14,728 nt of DNA, taken from Clostridia bacterium. GTDB lineage: Bacteria; Bacillota; Clostridia; Oscillospirales; CAG-272. The translations under genes and the position numbers were made by a program. The notes under the pieces are model-generated. The model was not told the origin of the DNA, did not search any database, and worked only from the letters and a program-made list of their open reading frames with translations. Positions 1-6,143 of this stretch are shown here, piece after piece. The stretch lies in assembly GCA_017629395.1 (NCBI GenBank), contig JAGBXH010000251.1, forward strand, positions 1 to 14,728, in the 5' to 3' direction. The first letter of the stretch is position 1. Every line of letters starts with the position of its first letter.

Positions 1-72
1 GTGGTAGGCAAAACGCATCACGCATCCTCGTACGTGACAATTCTCGAGCCCGTGACGGAGACCGAGGCATGA
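1..72 (+). CDS. C-terminal end of an upstream gene (possibly rsmD), cut by window edge
   Basis: Frame 1 is open from the window edge to a TGA at 70-72 that overlaps the coaD ATG (69-71) as ATGA, the usual signature of translational coupling. The visible 23-residue tail contains SSYVTILEPV. Genes upstream of coaD in Bacillota are often rsmD (16S rRNA guanine-N2 methyltransferase), whose last strand ends in a Y-x-x-VTxY-like motif, so rsmD is a reasonable guess by synteny and this weak resemblance. The fragment is too short to prove the frame: frame 3 is also open here and is continuous with coaD. Confidence 0.4.
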   Translation: MVGKTHHASSYVTILEPVTETEA

Positions 73-563
73 GCCGCGCTATCATTCCCGGCAGCTTTGA
101 CCCCATGACGTTGGGACATAAGCAGGTTATCGCTGCCGCAGCCGAGATATTTGATGAGGTGGTCGTGCTGGTTATGCATAACGACATGACCAAGTACGTC
201 AAGGACGCCAAGGTCAAGGAATATGCCTTTGATACTGACGCACGCGTGCACATCGCGCGCCTGACCTGTGCGGACATTCCGAACGTGCGCGTGGAAACGC
301 GCGGTGGACTTTTGATCGATGCTTTTGACGAATTTGAAGGCAGTGCCATCGTCAAGGGTATTCGTAATGAGCAGGATTTTGCCTACGAGCAGATCCATGC
401 CGCTTGGAACCTTGCGCACAATCCCCGTGCACACACGCTGTATTTGCCCGCTGACCCCGCATACGCGCACGTCAGCTCCACCCTGGCAAGAGAACGACTT
501 GCCAAAGGGGAGGATCTTTCCGACATCCTCGCCCCCGAGGCACTTGCGTGGATAATAAGATAA
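69..563 (+). CDS. coaD: Phosphopantetheine adenylyltransferase (CoaD), divergent
   Basis: Cytosolic nucleotidyltransferase that makes dephospho-CoA from ATP and 4'-phosphopantetheine, the penultimate step of CoA synthesis. The 164-residue length is typical. Seen in the sequence: N-terminal GSFDPMTLGH (the family's T/HxGH nucleotide-binding motif, His17), the IVKGIRNEQDFAYE segment matching the family's RGLRxxxDFEYE (Lys at the first Arg, second Arg kept), and HVSSTLARE matching ISSSLVRE. The start is fixed by GGAG at 57-60 and by the ATGA overlap with the preceding frame. Oddities: the loop after the second strand (HNDMTKYVKDAKVKEY) is several residues longer than in E. coli CoaD, and the usual MNR of the mid helix reads WNL. 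It may therefore be a diverged copy or a related cytidylyltransferase-like enzyme, but CoaD fits best. Confidence 0.85.
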   Translation: MSRAIIPGSFDPMTLGHKQVIAAAAEIFDEVVVLVMHNDMTKYVKDAKVKEYAFDTDARVHIARLTCADIPNVRVETRGGLLIDAFDEFEGSAIVKGIRNEQDFAYEQIHAAWNLAHNPRAHTLYLPADPAYAHVSSTLARERLAKGEDLSDILAPEALAWIIR

Positions 564-584
564 TAAAATGTAATGAGGTGTAGC

Positions 585-1391
585 ATGAGCAAAAAAATTG
601 TTAGAATCAACTCGATCATAACTGCCGTTATACTGTTTTTGTATGCAGGACTGGGTTTGTTGAACGTGCTGCTGAGGCTTTTGTCAGGCATTGCAAGAAT
701 CACCCTTCCTACAGGTGTGATGCTTTGCCTTGCGGTATTGTTGCCCACCGTCGTGCTGTTGATCTTTGGTATCATGCAAACCAAGAAAAAGCAGGGAAAG
801 GCTGACCTGATCTTTTCCATCCCAACGCTGATCGTCAGTATCATCTGGATCATCTTTGCTGTCTTGAACTGGATTATTGCGCTTTTCGGCAACGTGATCA
901 CTGAAATTTACTACAAAATGGATATTGGTGTGCCGCTGGGCGATTTGATTTCATTCATATCTTATCTCAACATCGCGTATATGATGCTGACCACGGTAAT
1001 TGCGCTGTATCTACTTGCCGTGTTTATCATCAGGGTGCTGTGCGCAAAGCAAAGATGGTTGCAGATCAAGGCGGAGCTGCATAAGCCTGCTGCCGCATTG
1101 CTGATTCTTGTTCCCAATCTGCTTTCCTTGATCCAAACGCTTCTCCATCCAATATTTAATCGCATGGGTATGGACATATTGGTTATGTTTGCCGAAATTT
1201 ACTCGATTGCATCGTTCGTTATTACCACCGCGCTGACGCTCGCGCTTGCCGTTTTCGTCCTCGTTTTCGGTTTGATCATCAAAAAGCAGCCTGCGGCTAA
1301 GGTGCAGGAGCCCGAACCCGCTTCCGAACAAAAGCAGTCTGCCGATCTGCCTTTCAATGTCCCGGCAGGCGTGAGTACGGACGACCTGTAA
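585..1391 (+). CDS. Polytopic membrane protein of unknown function, paralog of next gene
   Basis: Unrecognised integral membrane protein of 268 residues with about six hydrophobic segments (roughly residues 9-30, 42-63, 73-104, 126-150, 168-190 and 197-232) and a short hydrophilic C-terminal tail rich in Pro, Glu, Gln and Ala. GAGGTG at 575-580 sits four bases before the ATG at 585, so I prefer this start to the in-frame ATG at 573, which overlaps that ribosome binding site. Cytoplasmic-loop motifs KADLIFS (72-78) and IIRVLCAKQRW (148-158) recur in the next gene as KFDLIFS and LIRILKAENKW at equivalent places, so the two are tandem paralogs. It starts 21 bases after coaD and may be cotranscribed with it. 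No catalytic or transport motif is visible and no function is assigned. Confidence 0.8.
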   Translation: MSKKIVRINSIITAVILFLYAGLGLLNVLLRLLSGIARITLPTGVMLCLAVLLPTVVLLIFGIMQTKKKQGKADLIFSIPTLIVSIIWIIFAVLNWIIALFGNVITEIYYKMDIGVPLGDLISFISYLNIAYMMLTTVIALYLLAVFIIRVLCAKQRWLQIKAELHKPAAALLILVPNLLSLIQTLLHPIFNRMGMDILVMFAEIYSIASFVITTALTLALAVFVLVFGLIIKKQPAAKVQEPEPASEQKQSADLPFNVPAGVSTDDL

Positions 1392-1427
1392 TTTGTGTGC
1401 TGAAATACTACATAAAGGAGCTTTATC

Positions 1428-2144
1428 ATGAACAAAAAAGCGATTATAACAAGCATTGTGATCTCGCTGACCGTCAGCCTGCTTTTCGGCGGATTACTTA
1501 TCGGTGCAGGTGCACTGGTCATTTTCTTCCCGACCATTATTGACGTAGTAATCAACGCTGCCTTTGCTTTGATCGGTCTGTCGTTGATCTTGACCACCAT
1601 TCCCAATCTGATCGTCGGCATTGTCAACTTCAAGCAAAAGAAAGCTAAGTTTGATCTGATCTTTTCTGTAATCACAATCGTGGTTGGCGTGATTCTGGGC
1701 ATTCACGGCTTGACCTCTGTTCTTCTTGCCATTGGATTAAAGGTGCTGATGGTGCCTGCACTTGTGAACATCGTTCGCATCGGCATGGCAGTTCTGCAAT
1801 ATGCTCTGTGCGGTATTGTCGCGCTTTATCTGATCCTCTTGCCGCTGATCCGCATTCTCAAGGCAGAGAACAAATGGACGCAGTTTAAGCTGGAAATGAT
1901 TAAAATGATCTTTGGTGCCGTGATCGTCGTGCTGTTGATCTGCGGTCTGCTGGCGGCTGTGCTTGGCAGAGTGATCGGTCTTTTCCTGATTGCAATCGGC
2001 GTATTGACCGTGCTGCTTGCTTTGGCAAACTTCATTGTGGGCTTGATCGGCATCAAGAAGGCAGACAAAAAGTCCGCTGTCAAGCTGGAAATGGATCTTG
2101 ACGGTGACGGTGTTGCAGACGCCGTGATCTCCAAGGACGAATAA
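1428..2144 (+). CDS. Polytopic membrane protein with C-terminal DxDxDGxxD loop, paralog of preceding gene
   Basis: Unrecognised 238-residue membrane protein with about six hydrophobic segments (around 5-34, 38-66, 76-109, 116-143, 159-179 and 181-209) linked by short Lys-rich loops. AAAGGAG at 1414-1420 is seven bases before the ATG. Loop motifs KFDLIFS (74-80) and LIRILKAENKWTQFKLE (140-156) match those of the preceding gene, which lies only 36 bases upstream, so the pair arose by duplication and is likely cotranscribed. The tail ends in DLDGDGVAD (223-231), which has the spacing of a calcium-binding loop of the EF-hand, dockerin or thrombospondin-3 type. The Lys-rich stretch just before it (210-215) predicts that the tail faces the cytoplasm. 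The paralog lacks this loop. Function unknown. Confidence 0.8.
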   Translation: MNKKAIITSIVISLTVSLLFGGLLIGAGALVIFFPTIIDVVINAAFALIGLSLILTTIPNLIVGIVNFKQKKAKFDLIFSVITIVVGVILGIHGLTSVLLAIGLKVLMVPALVNIVRIGMAVLQYALCGIVALYLILLPLIRILKAENKWTQFKLEMIKMIFGAVIVVLLICGLLAAVLGRVIGLFLIAIGVLTVLLALANFIVGLIGIKKADKKSAVKLEMDLDGDGVADAVISKDE

Positions 2145-2156
2145 TTTGAAAAATAG

Positions 2157-2195
2157 AAAAAAAGAGAGCTTTGCCCAACTTCTCATAAGGAAGTT
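2157..2195 (+). repeat. Left copy of an imperfect inverted repeat flanking the island
   Basis: AAAAAAAGAGAGCTT (2157-2171) and TTCTCATAAGGAAGTT (2180-2195) both recur in reverse complement at 3260-3274 and 3233-3248. The 8 bases between them here (11 in the other copy) do not match. The second block is the core of the terminator at 2171-2208, so this may be a shared terminator sequence rather than a transposon end. Confidence 0.6.
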
Positions 2196-2208
2196 GGGCA
2201 GTTTTATT
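2171..2208 (+). terminator. Rho-independent terminator of the coaD/membrane-protein cluster
   Basis: Perfect stem GCCCAACTTC (2173-2182) with GAAGTTGGGC (2190-2199), 7-base loop TCATAAG, extendable by one T-A pair, followed by GTTTTATT. It lies 28 bases after the stop at 2144. The T-rich end runs directly into the palindrome array that follows. Confidence 0.85.
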
Positions 2209-2369
2209 CGCCTTTGGCGAGTTCTATTGCTTTGCAGTGATATTCGGCTTTCGCCGAGTGGTATTCGCTACGCGAGTTTTTGGCGAATAAAATATCACTG
2301 AAGCCGCAAGTCTTCAATATCACTATTGCGATAGCAATAATATCACTCCGACGAAGTCGGAATATCACT
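2208..2369. repeat. Array of small palindromes separated by AATATCACT / AGTGATATT
   Basis: The right half has four exact AATATCACT copies (2291, 2316, 2339, 2361), with a different mini-palindrome between each: GAAG..CTTC, TATTGC-GATA-GCAATA, CCGAC-GAA-GTCGG. The left half has the complementary spacer as AGTGATATT (2236), AGTGGTATT (2257) and a degenerate AGTTCTATT (2220), around TCGCC-TTT-GGCGA, TCGGC-TTTC-GCCGA and TCGC-TAC-GCGA. TTTTATTCGCC (2202-2212) and GGCGAATAAAA (2282-2292) are exact reverse complements and mark the switch of orientation. Spacers are conserved while hairpin stems differ, unlike CRISPR or ordinary tandem repeats. No protein-coding content is apparent. Confidence 0.8.
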
Positions 2370-2370
2370 C

Positions 2371-2399
2371 TTGCTTTTTCTGCCGATTTGTGTTATAAT
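2371..2399 (+). promoter_or_regulatory. Sigma-A promoter with extended -10 for the orphan gene
   Basis: TTGCTT (2371-2376), a 17-bp spacer, TATAAT (2394-2399), and TG one base before the -10 (2391-2392). It abuts the last AATATCACT of the array and predicts a transcript start near 2406, about 140 bases before the coding start at 2548. Confidence 0.75.
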
Positions 2400-2413
2400 G
2401 GGACTAACGAAAA

Positions 2414-2499
2414 GCTCCCTCCGAGAGGGAGCCTATGGTTGCGCTCGCGCATCTTTAGGGGTATGGGCTTTGCCCGATGTGCCTTTGTATTACAAAGGC
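2414..2499 (+). repeat. Four consecutive hairpins in the 5' untranslated leader
   Basis: Perfect palindromes in series: GCTCCCTC-CGA-GAGGGAGC (2414-2432), TGCGC-TC-GCGCA (2440-2451), GGGC-TTT-GCCC (2465-2475), GCCTTTGTA-T-TACAAAGGC (2481-2499). The frame through this stretch is open and joins the downstream gene, but the only good ribosome binding site is further on at 2536-2541. I read it as a structured leader or an inserted repeat, not coding sequence. No known riboswitch is recognised. Confidence 0.6.
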
Positions 2500-2547
2500 G
2501 AAACTGGTAATAAAAAAGACGATGTGTTTGAATTCGGGAGGTATGAG

Positions 2548-3114
2548 ATGCAATATCATGAAAATACAGTAAAATACATATTTCGCGATACCGATGATAT
2601 AGGAGAGGATGATTACGATATTGAGGGAGAGGACTATCGAGAGCTGATAGATATTTGCTGTCAATATTGTTCTGTTGTTTCATTTGATCTATATCCACAA
2701 TGGGCAGATGAGGAATATCTCATGCAGATACAGCAACACTTAATCAAGCGTGATAATACATATAGGAGAGTGGTTGAAGAATTCGGATCGTACGTTACAG
2801 GGGCTGATAAACGATATTATACCGTTTGCGCGGAGATGTGCGAATTATTGAAAAAAGGAAATAATATTTTCTCTTGGTTTTGGGAAAAAGAGCCCCCATT
2901 TCATTTCGAAAACCTGACTTTTTATAGGAATGACGGAACCGTATTTTTTGAGTCTATCACGCATGAAGGAGAATGTTATCTTTATGCTAAGGAAACGGAG
3001 GACGTAATCCGAATCGTATCAAACGAACACTGGGAGAAAAATCCTAAGCCGTTGCAGGGCGATTTTTACAGTCTATATTTGGAGGCAATAGAAAAGCTCA
3101 AAAAGAAAGATTGA
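2548..3114 (+). CDS. Orphan hypothetical protein, 188 residues, acidic and soluble
   Basis: I do not recognise this protein. The start at 2548 is chosen because GGGAGG (2536-2541) is six bases upstream; the frame is open further back but runs through repeat sequence. It has no signal peptide or membrane segment. The N-terminus is strongly acidic (DTDDIGEDDYDIEGEDY, about residues 14-30) and aromatic residues are frequent (FSWFWEK near 108-114). Codon and base use is visibly more AT-rich than its neighbours. It stands alone between its own promoter and a strong terminator, bracketed by repeats, which suggests an acquired gene. Small acidic orphan proteins of this look include toxin-immunity proteins, but nothing here proves that and no toxin gene is adjacent. 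Confidence 0.7.
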   Translation: MQYHENTVKYIFRDTDDIGEDDYDIEGEDYRELIDICCQYCSVVSFDLYPQWADEEYLMQIQQHLIKRDNTYRRVVEEFGSYVTGADKRYYTVCAEMCELLKKGNNIFSWFWEKEPPFHFENLTFYRNDGTVFFESITHEGECYLYAKETEDVIRIVSNEHWEKNPKPLQGDFYSLYLEAIEKLKKKD

Positions 3115-3127
3115 CGGAGCAGAGTTC

Positions 3128-3174
3128 CATTGCAAAATAACCCCGACAGAATCTGTCGGGGTTATTTTGCAATG
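3128..3174. terminator. Bidirectional terminator, 23-bp perfect stem
   Basis: Bases 3128-3150 and 3152-3174 are exact reverse complements. The GC core CCCCGACAGA / TCTGTCGGGG is flanked by AAAATAA / TTATTTT, so a U-rich run follows the hairpin on either strand. It lies 14 bases after the orphan gene and can also stop readthrough from the convergent PAP2 gene. Confidence 0.85.
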
Positions 3175-3180
3175 TATCAA

Positions 3181-3222
3181 TTTTCGCGCTAACGGACAGT
3201 CGAGGACGCCTATCCCTACAAT
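3181..3222. repeat. Repeat-like noncoding stretch between convergent genes
   Basis: Contains GGACAG..CTATCC (near-complementary arms, one mismatch) around GTCGAGGACGC. It resembles short interspersed sequences I associate with gut Clostridia genomes, but this is an impression that cannot be checked inside the window. On the minus strand it directly follows the truncated terminator-like copy at 3233-3274. No gene is seen in 3115-3321. Confidence 0.3.
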
Positions 3223-3232
3223 ACTACTTGCT

Positions 3233-3274
3233 AACTTCCTTATGAGAACCAGCCCTTTGAAGCTCTCTTTTTTT
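3233..3274 (-). repeat. Right copy of the inverted repeat, downstream of PAP2
   Basis: On the minus strand this reads AAAAAAAGAGAGCTT, 11 unmatched bases, then TTCTCATAAGGAAGTT, mirroring 2157-2195. The 3' arm continues AGCAAG instead of GGGCAG, so the hairpin is degenerate and lacks its T-run. It sits 48 bases after the PAP2 stop codon and may be a decayed or interrupted terminator for that gene. Confidence 0.55.
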
Positions 3275-3321
3275 GGTTTAGATGGATTTGCGTGCTCTTA
3301 AAATTGAAATTCTCAGTCGGA

Positions 3322-4263
3322 TTACGCGGACTTTTTTGCTTTTTGTCCCAGCTTTTGCCAGAATTTGAAGGTGAATGTCCAGGCGGTTGCGGCAACGACT
3401 ACAAGGAAGTAGCGCACGGCGTGTGCTGCCATGTGTCCGTTAAATACGGCGTTGAGCAAGGGCTTGGAGCCTTCTTTGACAAGCATCACGATACCGACGC
3501 CCAGCAAAAACTTGAGCAGCTGTGCCCACCAGACGGCATTGGTGTCGTAGTGCGTGACTTTGTCGTCAAGCACGCGGAAGACCAGCATACCGAGAATGCA
3601 GCCAAGCATGGTATACGCGTTCTTCAGGGCTGAATTGTAATTGGCAACGTTTTGCTCTGCAAACACGTCTGCAGGGAAGGGATACACGTACAGATAAATC
3701 AAGAAGGACAAGGTCAGCACAAGCATACAGCCCATCGTGATATAGATGACGTAGGGGTGCTTTTCATTCAGTCGCAGCAAAAGATCGAAGCCAACGATCA
3801 GAATCAGCGCAATGCCCATGGAAACCACAACGTCCTGGGGCGTATGTACGCCAAGATACATGCGCGAGAAGGGAACGAGGATCACGCCGGCAATGCAAAG
3901 CACCTTGATCCACCGCTGTTTTGCGCAAACACCGAGCGAGCCGAGCATGCCAACGCTGTTTTGCGTATGACCGCTGGGGAAGGAATATCCGCTTGCACCC
4001 TCTCTTGCAGATTCCACGATCTCAAAATTCGGATCTTGTATCCACGGGCGGGGAATGCGGAAGATCATTTTCAAAAATTGATTGACGACCATGCCCGTAA
4101 AGCCTACCATGAGTACCATGTAGCCGTCACGTTTGTTGCAGCACCACAGCAAAAACAGCCCAAGTGCCAGAAAAAACGTTTCCTCACCCACTAAGGTGAT
4201 GGCTTGCACGATCACGTCAAATACGGGATTGCGAAGCTCTTGTAAAAAATATAATACCTCCAT
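3322..4263 (-). CDS. PAP2-superfamily membrane phosphatase
   Basis: Integral membrane lipid phosphatase of the type-2 phosphatidic acid phosphatase family, which removes phosphate from lipid phosphates or pyrophosphates such as phosphatidic acid, phosphatidylglycerol phosphate or undecaprenyl pyrophosphate at the outer membrane face. All three signature motifs are intact: KMIFRIPRP (Lys65, Arg72-Pro73; KxxxxxxRP), FPSGH (96-99, His99), and SRMYLGVHTPQD (Ser133, Arg134, His140, Asp144). At 313 residues it is longer than minimal PAP2 enzymes; the part beyond about residue 190 adds several further membrane segments and a Lys-rich end. AAAGGAAG precedes the ATG on the minus strand. It is monocistronic and divergent from the sugar-isomerase operon. 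The substrate cannot be told from sequence. Confidence 0.9.
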   Translation of the reverse strand: MEVLYFLQELRNPVFDVIVQAITLVGEETFFLALGLFLLWCCNKRDGYMVLMVGFTGMVVNQFLKMIFRIPRPWIQDPNFEIVESAREGASGYSFPSGHTQNSVGMLGSLGVCAKQRWIKVLCIAGVILVPFSRMYLGVHTPQDVVVSMGIALILIVGFDLLLRLNEKHPYVIYITMGCMLVLTLSFLIYLYVYPFPADVFAEQNVANYNSALKNAYTMLGCILGMLVFRVLDDKVTHYDTNAVWWAQLLKFLLGVGIVMLVKEGSKPLLNAVFNGHMAAHAVRYFLVVVAATAWTFTFKFWQKLGQKAKKSA

Positions 4264-4292
4264 AACTTACTTCCTTTCGTTGAATTATTCAC

Positions 4293-4321
4293 AGTATAGC
4301 ACGGAAAATTTCTGCTGTCAA
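4293..4321 (-). promoter_or_regulatory. Sigma-A promoter of the PAP2 gene
   Basis: Minus strand: TTGACA (4321-4316), 17-bp spacer, TATACT (4298-4293). AATATTCA-like direct repeats, exactly AATTATTCA, lie on each side (4283-4291 and 4326-4334). They are possible operator half-sites, though AT-rich chance matches are plausible. Confidence 0.8.
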
Positions 4322-4351
4322 GCAAAATTATTCAATACGGGTGTAAAGCTC

Positions 4352-4380
4352 TTGACAAATAACGGCCGGAATTGTATAAT
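4352..4380 (+). promoter_or_regulatory. Consensus sigma-A promoter of the sugar-isomerase operon
   Basis: TTGACA (4352-4357), 17-bp spacer, TATAAT (4375-4380): both hexamers are perfect consensus. It lies 30 bp from the divergent PAP2 -35. The predicted transcript start near 4387 gives a short leader with GGAGG (4407-4411) before the ATG at 4420. Such a strong promoter implies high basal expression unless repressed. Confidence 0.9.
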
Positions 4381-4419
4381 AAAGTATATGTAAATTAACA
4401 AATAACGGAGGTAATTCCA

Positions 4420-5274
4420 ATGAAACAATTTCCGATCGGCGTAATTCTTGAGTCATTCCGCACCGATACCAAGACCGCAATTGAGACTGCTGCGCAGATG
4501 GGTGTGCAAGGCTTGCAGATGTATTGCACTTACGGTGAGCACGCTCCTGAAAATATGAGCGCGCAACAAAGACGCGAGCTTTTGGATATGGTTAAGTCGC
4601 ACGGACTTCGCTTCTCTGCAATCTGCGGTGACCTTGGCATGGGCTTTGGAAATCCTGAAAAGAATCCCGGCGCAATTGAAAAATCCAAGCGCATTCTTGA
4701 GCTTGCCAAGGAGCTGGAGACCGATATTGTTACGACGCACATCGGTGTTGTGCCGGAAGACCCCGCGCATCCCAGATATGCGATCATGCAGGAGGCATGC
4801 GGCACGTTGGCTGCTTTTGCCGATAGCATGGGCTCTCATTTTGCAATCGAGACCGGACCCGAGACCAGTGCAGTGCTCAAGAAATTCCTTGACTCTCTGG
4901 GCTCTCGCGGTGTTGCCGTTAACCTTGACCCCGCAAATCTCGTCATGGTATCTGCCGACAACCCTGTCGAAGCGGTTCACAACCTCAAGGATTACATCGT
5001 ACATACCCACGCAAAGGATGGCGTGATGCTGCATCGCGGCAATCCCGAGTATATTTACGGTGTGGTGCATCCCGTTCCTCAGGAATTTGCGGGTATTCAG
5101 TACTTTGAAGAGGTTCCGCTTGGCACGGGCGGCGTACATTTCCCGACCTATCTGCAGGCACTGGACGATATCGGCTATAGCGGATTTTTGACCATTGAAC
5201 GTGAATGCGGTGACAATCCCAGAGGTGATATCCAAACCGCGATCGACCACTTGACCGGCATTATGGGTAAATAA
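4420..5274 (+). CDS. Sugar (phosphate) isomerase/epimerase, xylose-isomerase-like TIM barrel
   Basis: A 284-residue cytosolic TIM-barrel protein of the AP-endonuclease-2/xylose isomerase-like superfamily (PF01261), whose members isomerise or epimerise sugars and inositols using a divalent metal. The expected metal ligands are visible: Glu144 in IETGPE, Asp170 in NLDPANL, His197 in HTHAKDG and Glu260 in LTIERE. The late EVPLGTGGVHFP motif (231-242) is typical of the family's lid and final strand region. It is the first gene of a three-gene operon behind a consensus promoter, followed after 12 bases by a second, distantly related isomerase. The substrate is not deducible; L-xylulose-5-phosphate 3-epimerase, ketose 3-epimerase and inosose-type activities are all possible. 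Confidence 0.88.
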   Translation: MKQFPIGVILESFRTDTKTAIETAAQMGVQGLQMYCTYGEHAPENMSAQQRRELLDMVKSHGLRFSAICGDLGMGFGNPEKNPGAIEKSKRILELAKELETDIVTTHIGVVPEDPAHPRYAIMQEACGTLAAFADSMGSHFAIETGPETSAVLKKFLDSLGSRGVAVNLDPANLVMVSADNPVEAVHNLKDYIVHTHAKDGVMLHRGNPEYIYGVVHPVPQEFAGIQYFEEVPLGTGGVHFPTYLQALDDIGYSGFLTIERECGDNPRGDIQTAIDHLTGIMGK

Positions 5275-5286
5275 GAGGGAAGCATG

Positions 5287-6138
5287 ATGAAAATTTCTGT
5301 CAGTTCTTATTCCTACTATCAGGCGATCCGTGACGGACGTTTGACTTTGGAGCAAACGATCGATAAAGCACATGAGATGGGCTTTGAGGCAATTGAATTT
5401 TTGGATATGCCGGGGGCTACCCAGGCAGAGAGAATCGCTTTTGCAAAGGCGCTCAAGGAGCGTGCGGATTCGTACGGCATGGTGATCAACGCCTATACCA
5501 TCGGTGCAAATTTGTATCACGACACGGCAGAAGCAAACCAAGCTGAGGTTGACCGCATGAAGGCACAGGTGGACGTTGCGTCGGTGCTTGGCTGCTCGGT
5601 CATGCGCCATGACGTTTGCTATTCCGTTACCAAGCAGGGAAATGGCAGAAGCTTCGGGCTGATGCTGCCAACCATTGCGGATAACGCGCGTCAGATCACA
5701 GAGTATGCTGCACAGTGCGGCATTATCACCTGCTCCGAAAATCACGGATATATCGCGCAGGATTCTTACCGCGTAGAACAGCTTTTCAATGCCGTAGCGC
5801 ATGATAACTTCGGCTTGCTTGTGGACGTGGGCAATTTCGTGTGTGCAGATGAGGATAACGTAACTGCCGTTTCTCGTGTAGCACCCTATGCAGTACACGT
5901 GCACGCAAAGGATATGTATAAGTCGAGTGAGCCCAAGCCCGGATATGGCAGAACGCGCGGTTGTAACTATTTTGCAGGTGCTGCTGTCGGCGAGGGGGAT
6001 TGCAACGTACAGAAGTGCATTGAGATCATTCGCGCTACCGGCTACGATGGCTACTTCTCAATCGAATTTGAGGGTGCAGAGGATTGCTATGCCGCTATCG
6101 CAAGAGGCTACGAAAACCTTAAGCGTTTTCTTTCCTGA
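5287..6138 (+). CDS. Second sugar (phosphate) isomerase/epimerase, TIM barrel
   Basis: A 283-residue xylose-isomerase-like TIM-barrel protein (PF01261) in the same operon. Probable metal ligands are Glu151 in SENHG, Asp180 in LVDVGN, His206 in VHAKD and Glu260 in SIEFEG; the C-terminal TGYDGYFSIEFEG is the hallmark closing strand. It is clearly diverged from the preceding gene, so the two probably act on different intermediates of one pathway. There are two adjacent ATG codons (5284 and 5287). GAGGGA (5275-5280) is three bases from the first and six from the second, so I chose 5287; the difference is one residue. The PHP phosphoesterase follows after five bases. Confidence 0.88.
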   Translation: MKISVSSYSYYQAIRDGRLTLEQTIDKAHEMGFEAIEFLDMPGATQAERIAFAKALKERADSYGMVINAYTIGANLYHDTAEANQAEVDRMKAQVDVASVLGCSVMRHDVCYSVTKQGNGRSFGLMLPTIADNARQITEYAAQCGIITCSENHGYIAQDSYRVEQLFNAVAHDNFGLLVDVGNFVCADEDNVTAVSRVAPYAVHVHAKDMYKSSEPKPGYGRTRGCNYFAGAAVGEGDCNVQKCIEIIRATGYDGYFSIEFEGAEDCYAAIARGYENLKRFLS

Positions 6139-6143
6139 TCGCT

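Noticed and set aside
2208..2369. CRISPR array
   Set aside because: The constant element is only 9 bp, it appears in both orientations, the intervening sequences are self-complementary and short, and no cas gene is present.
2371..2547. N-terminal extension of the orphan gene
   Set aside because: The open frame passes through the promoter and hairpin repeats with no ribosome binding site; GGGAGG at 2536-2541 supports the start at 2548.
4453..5904. 483-codon open frame on the minus strand
   Set aside because: Antisense to both TIM-barrel isomerases, spans two real genes and has no recognisable motif; a codon-bias shadow.
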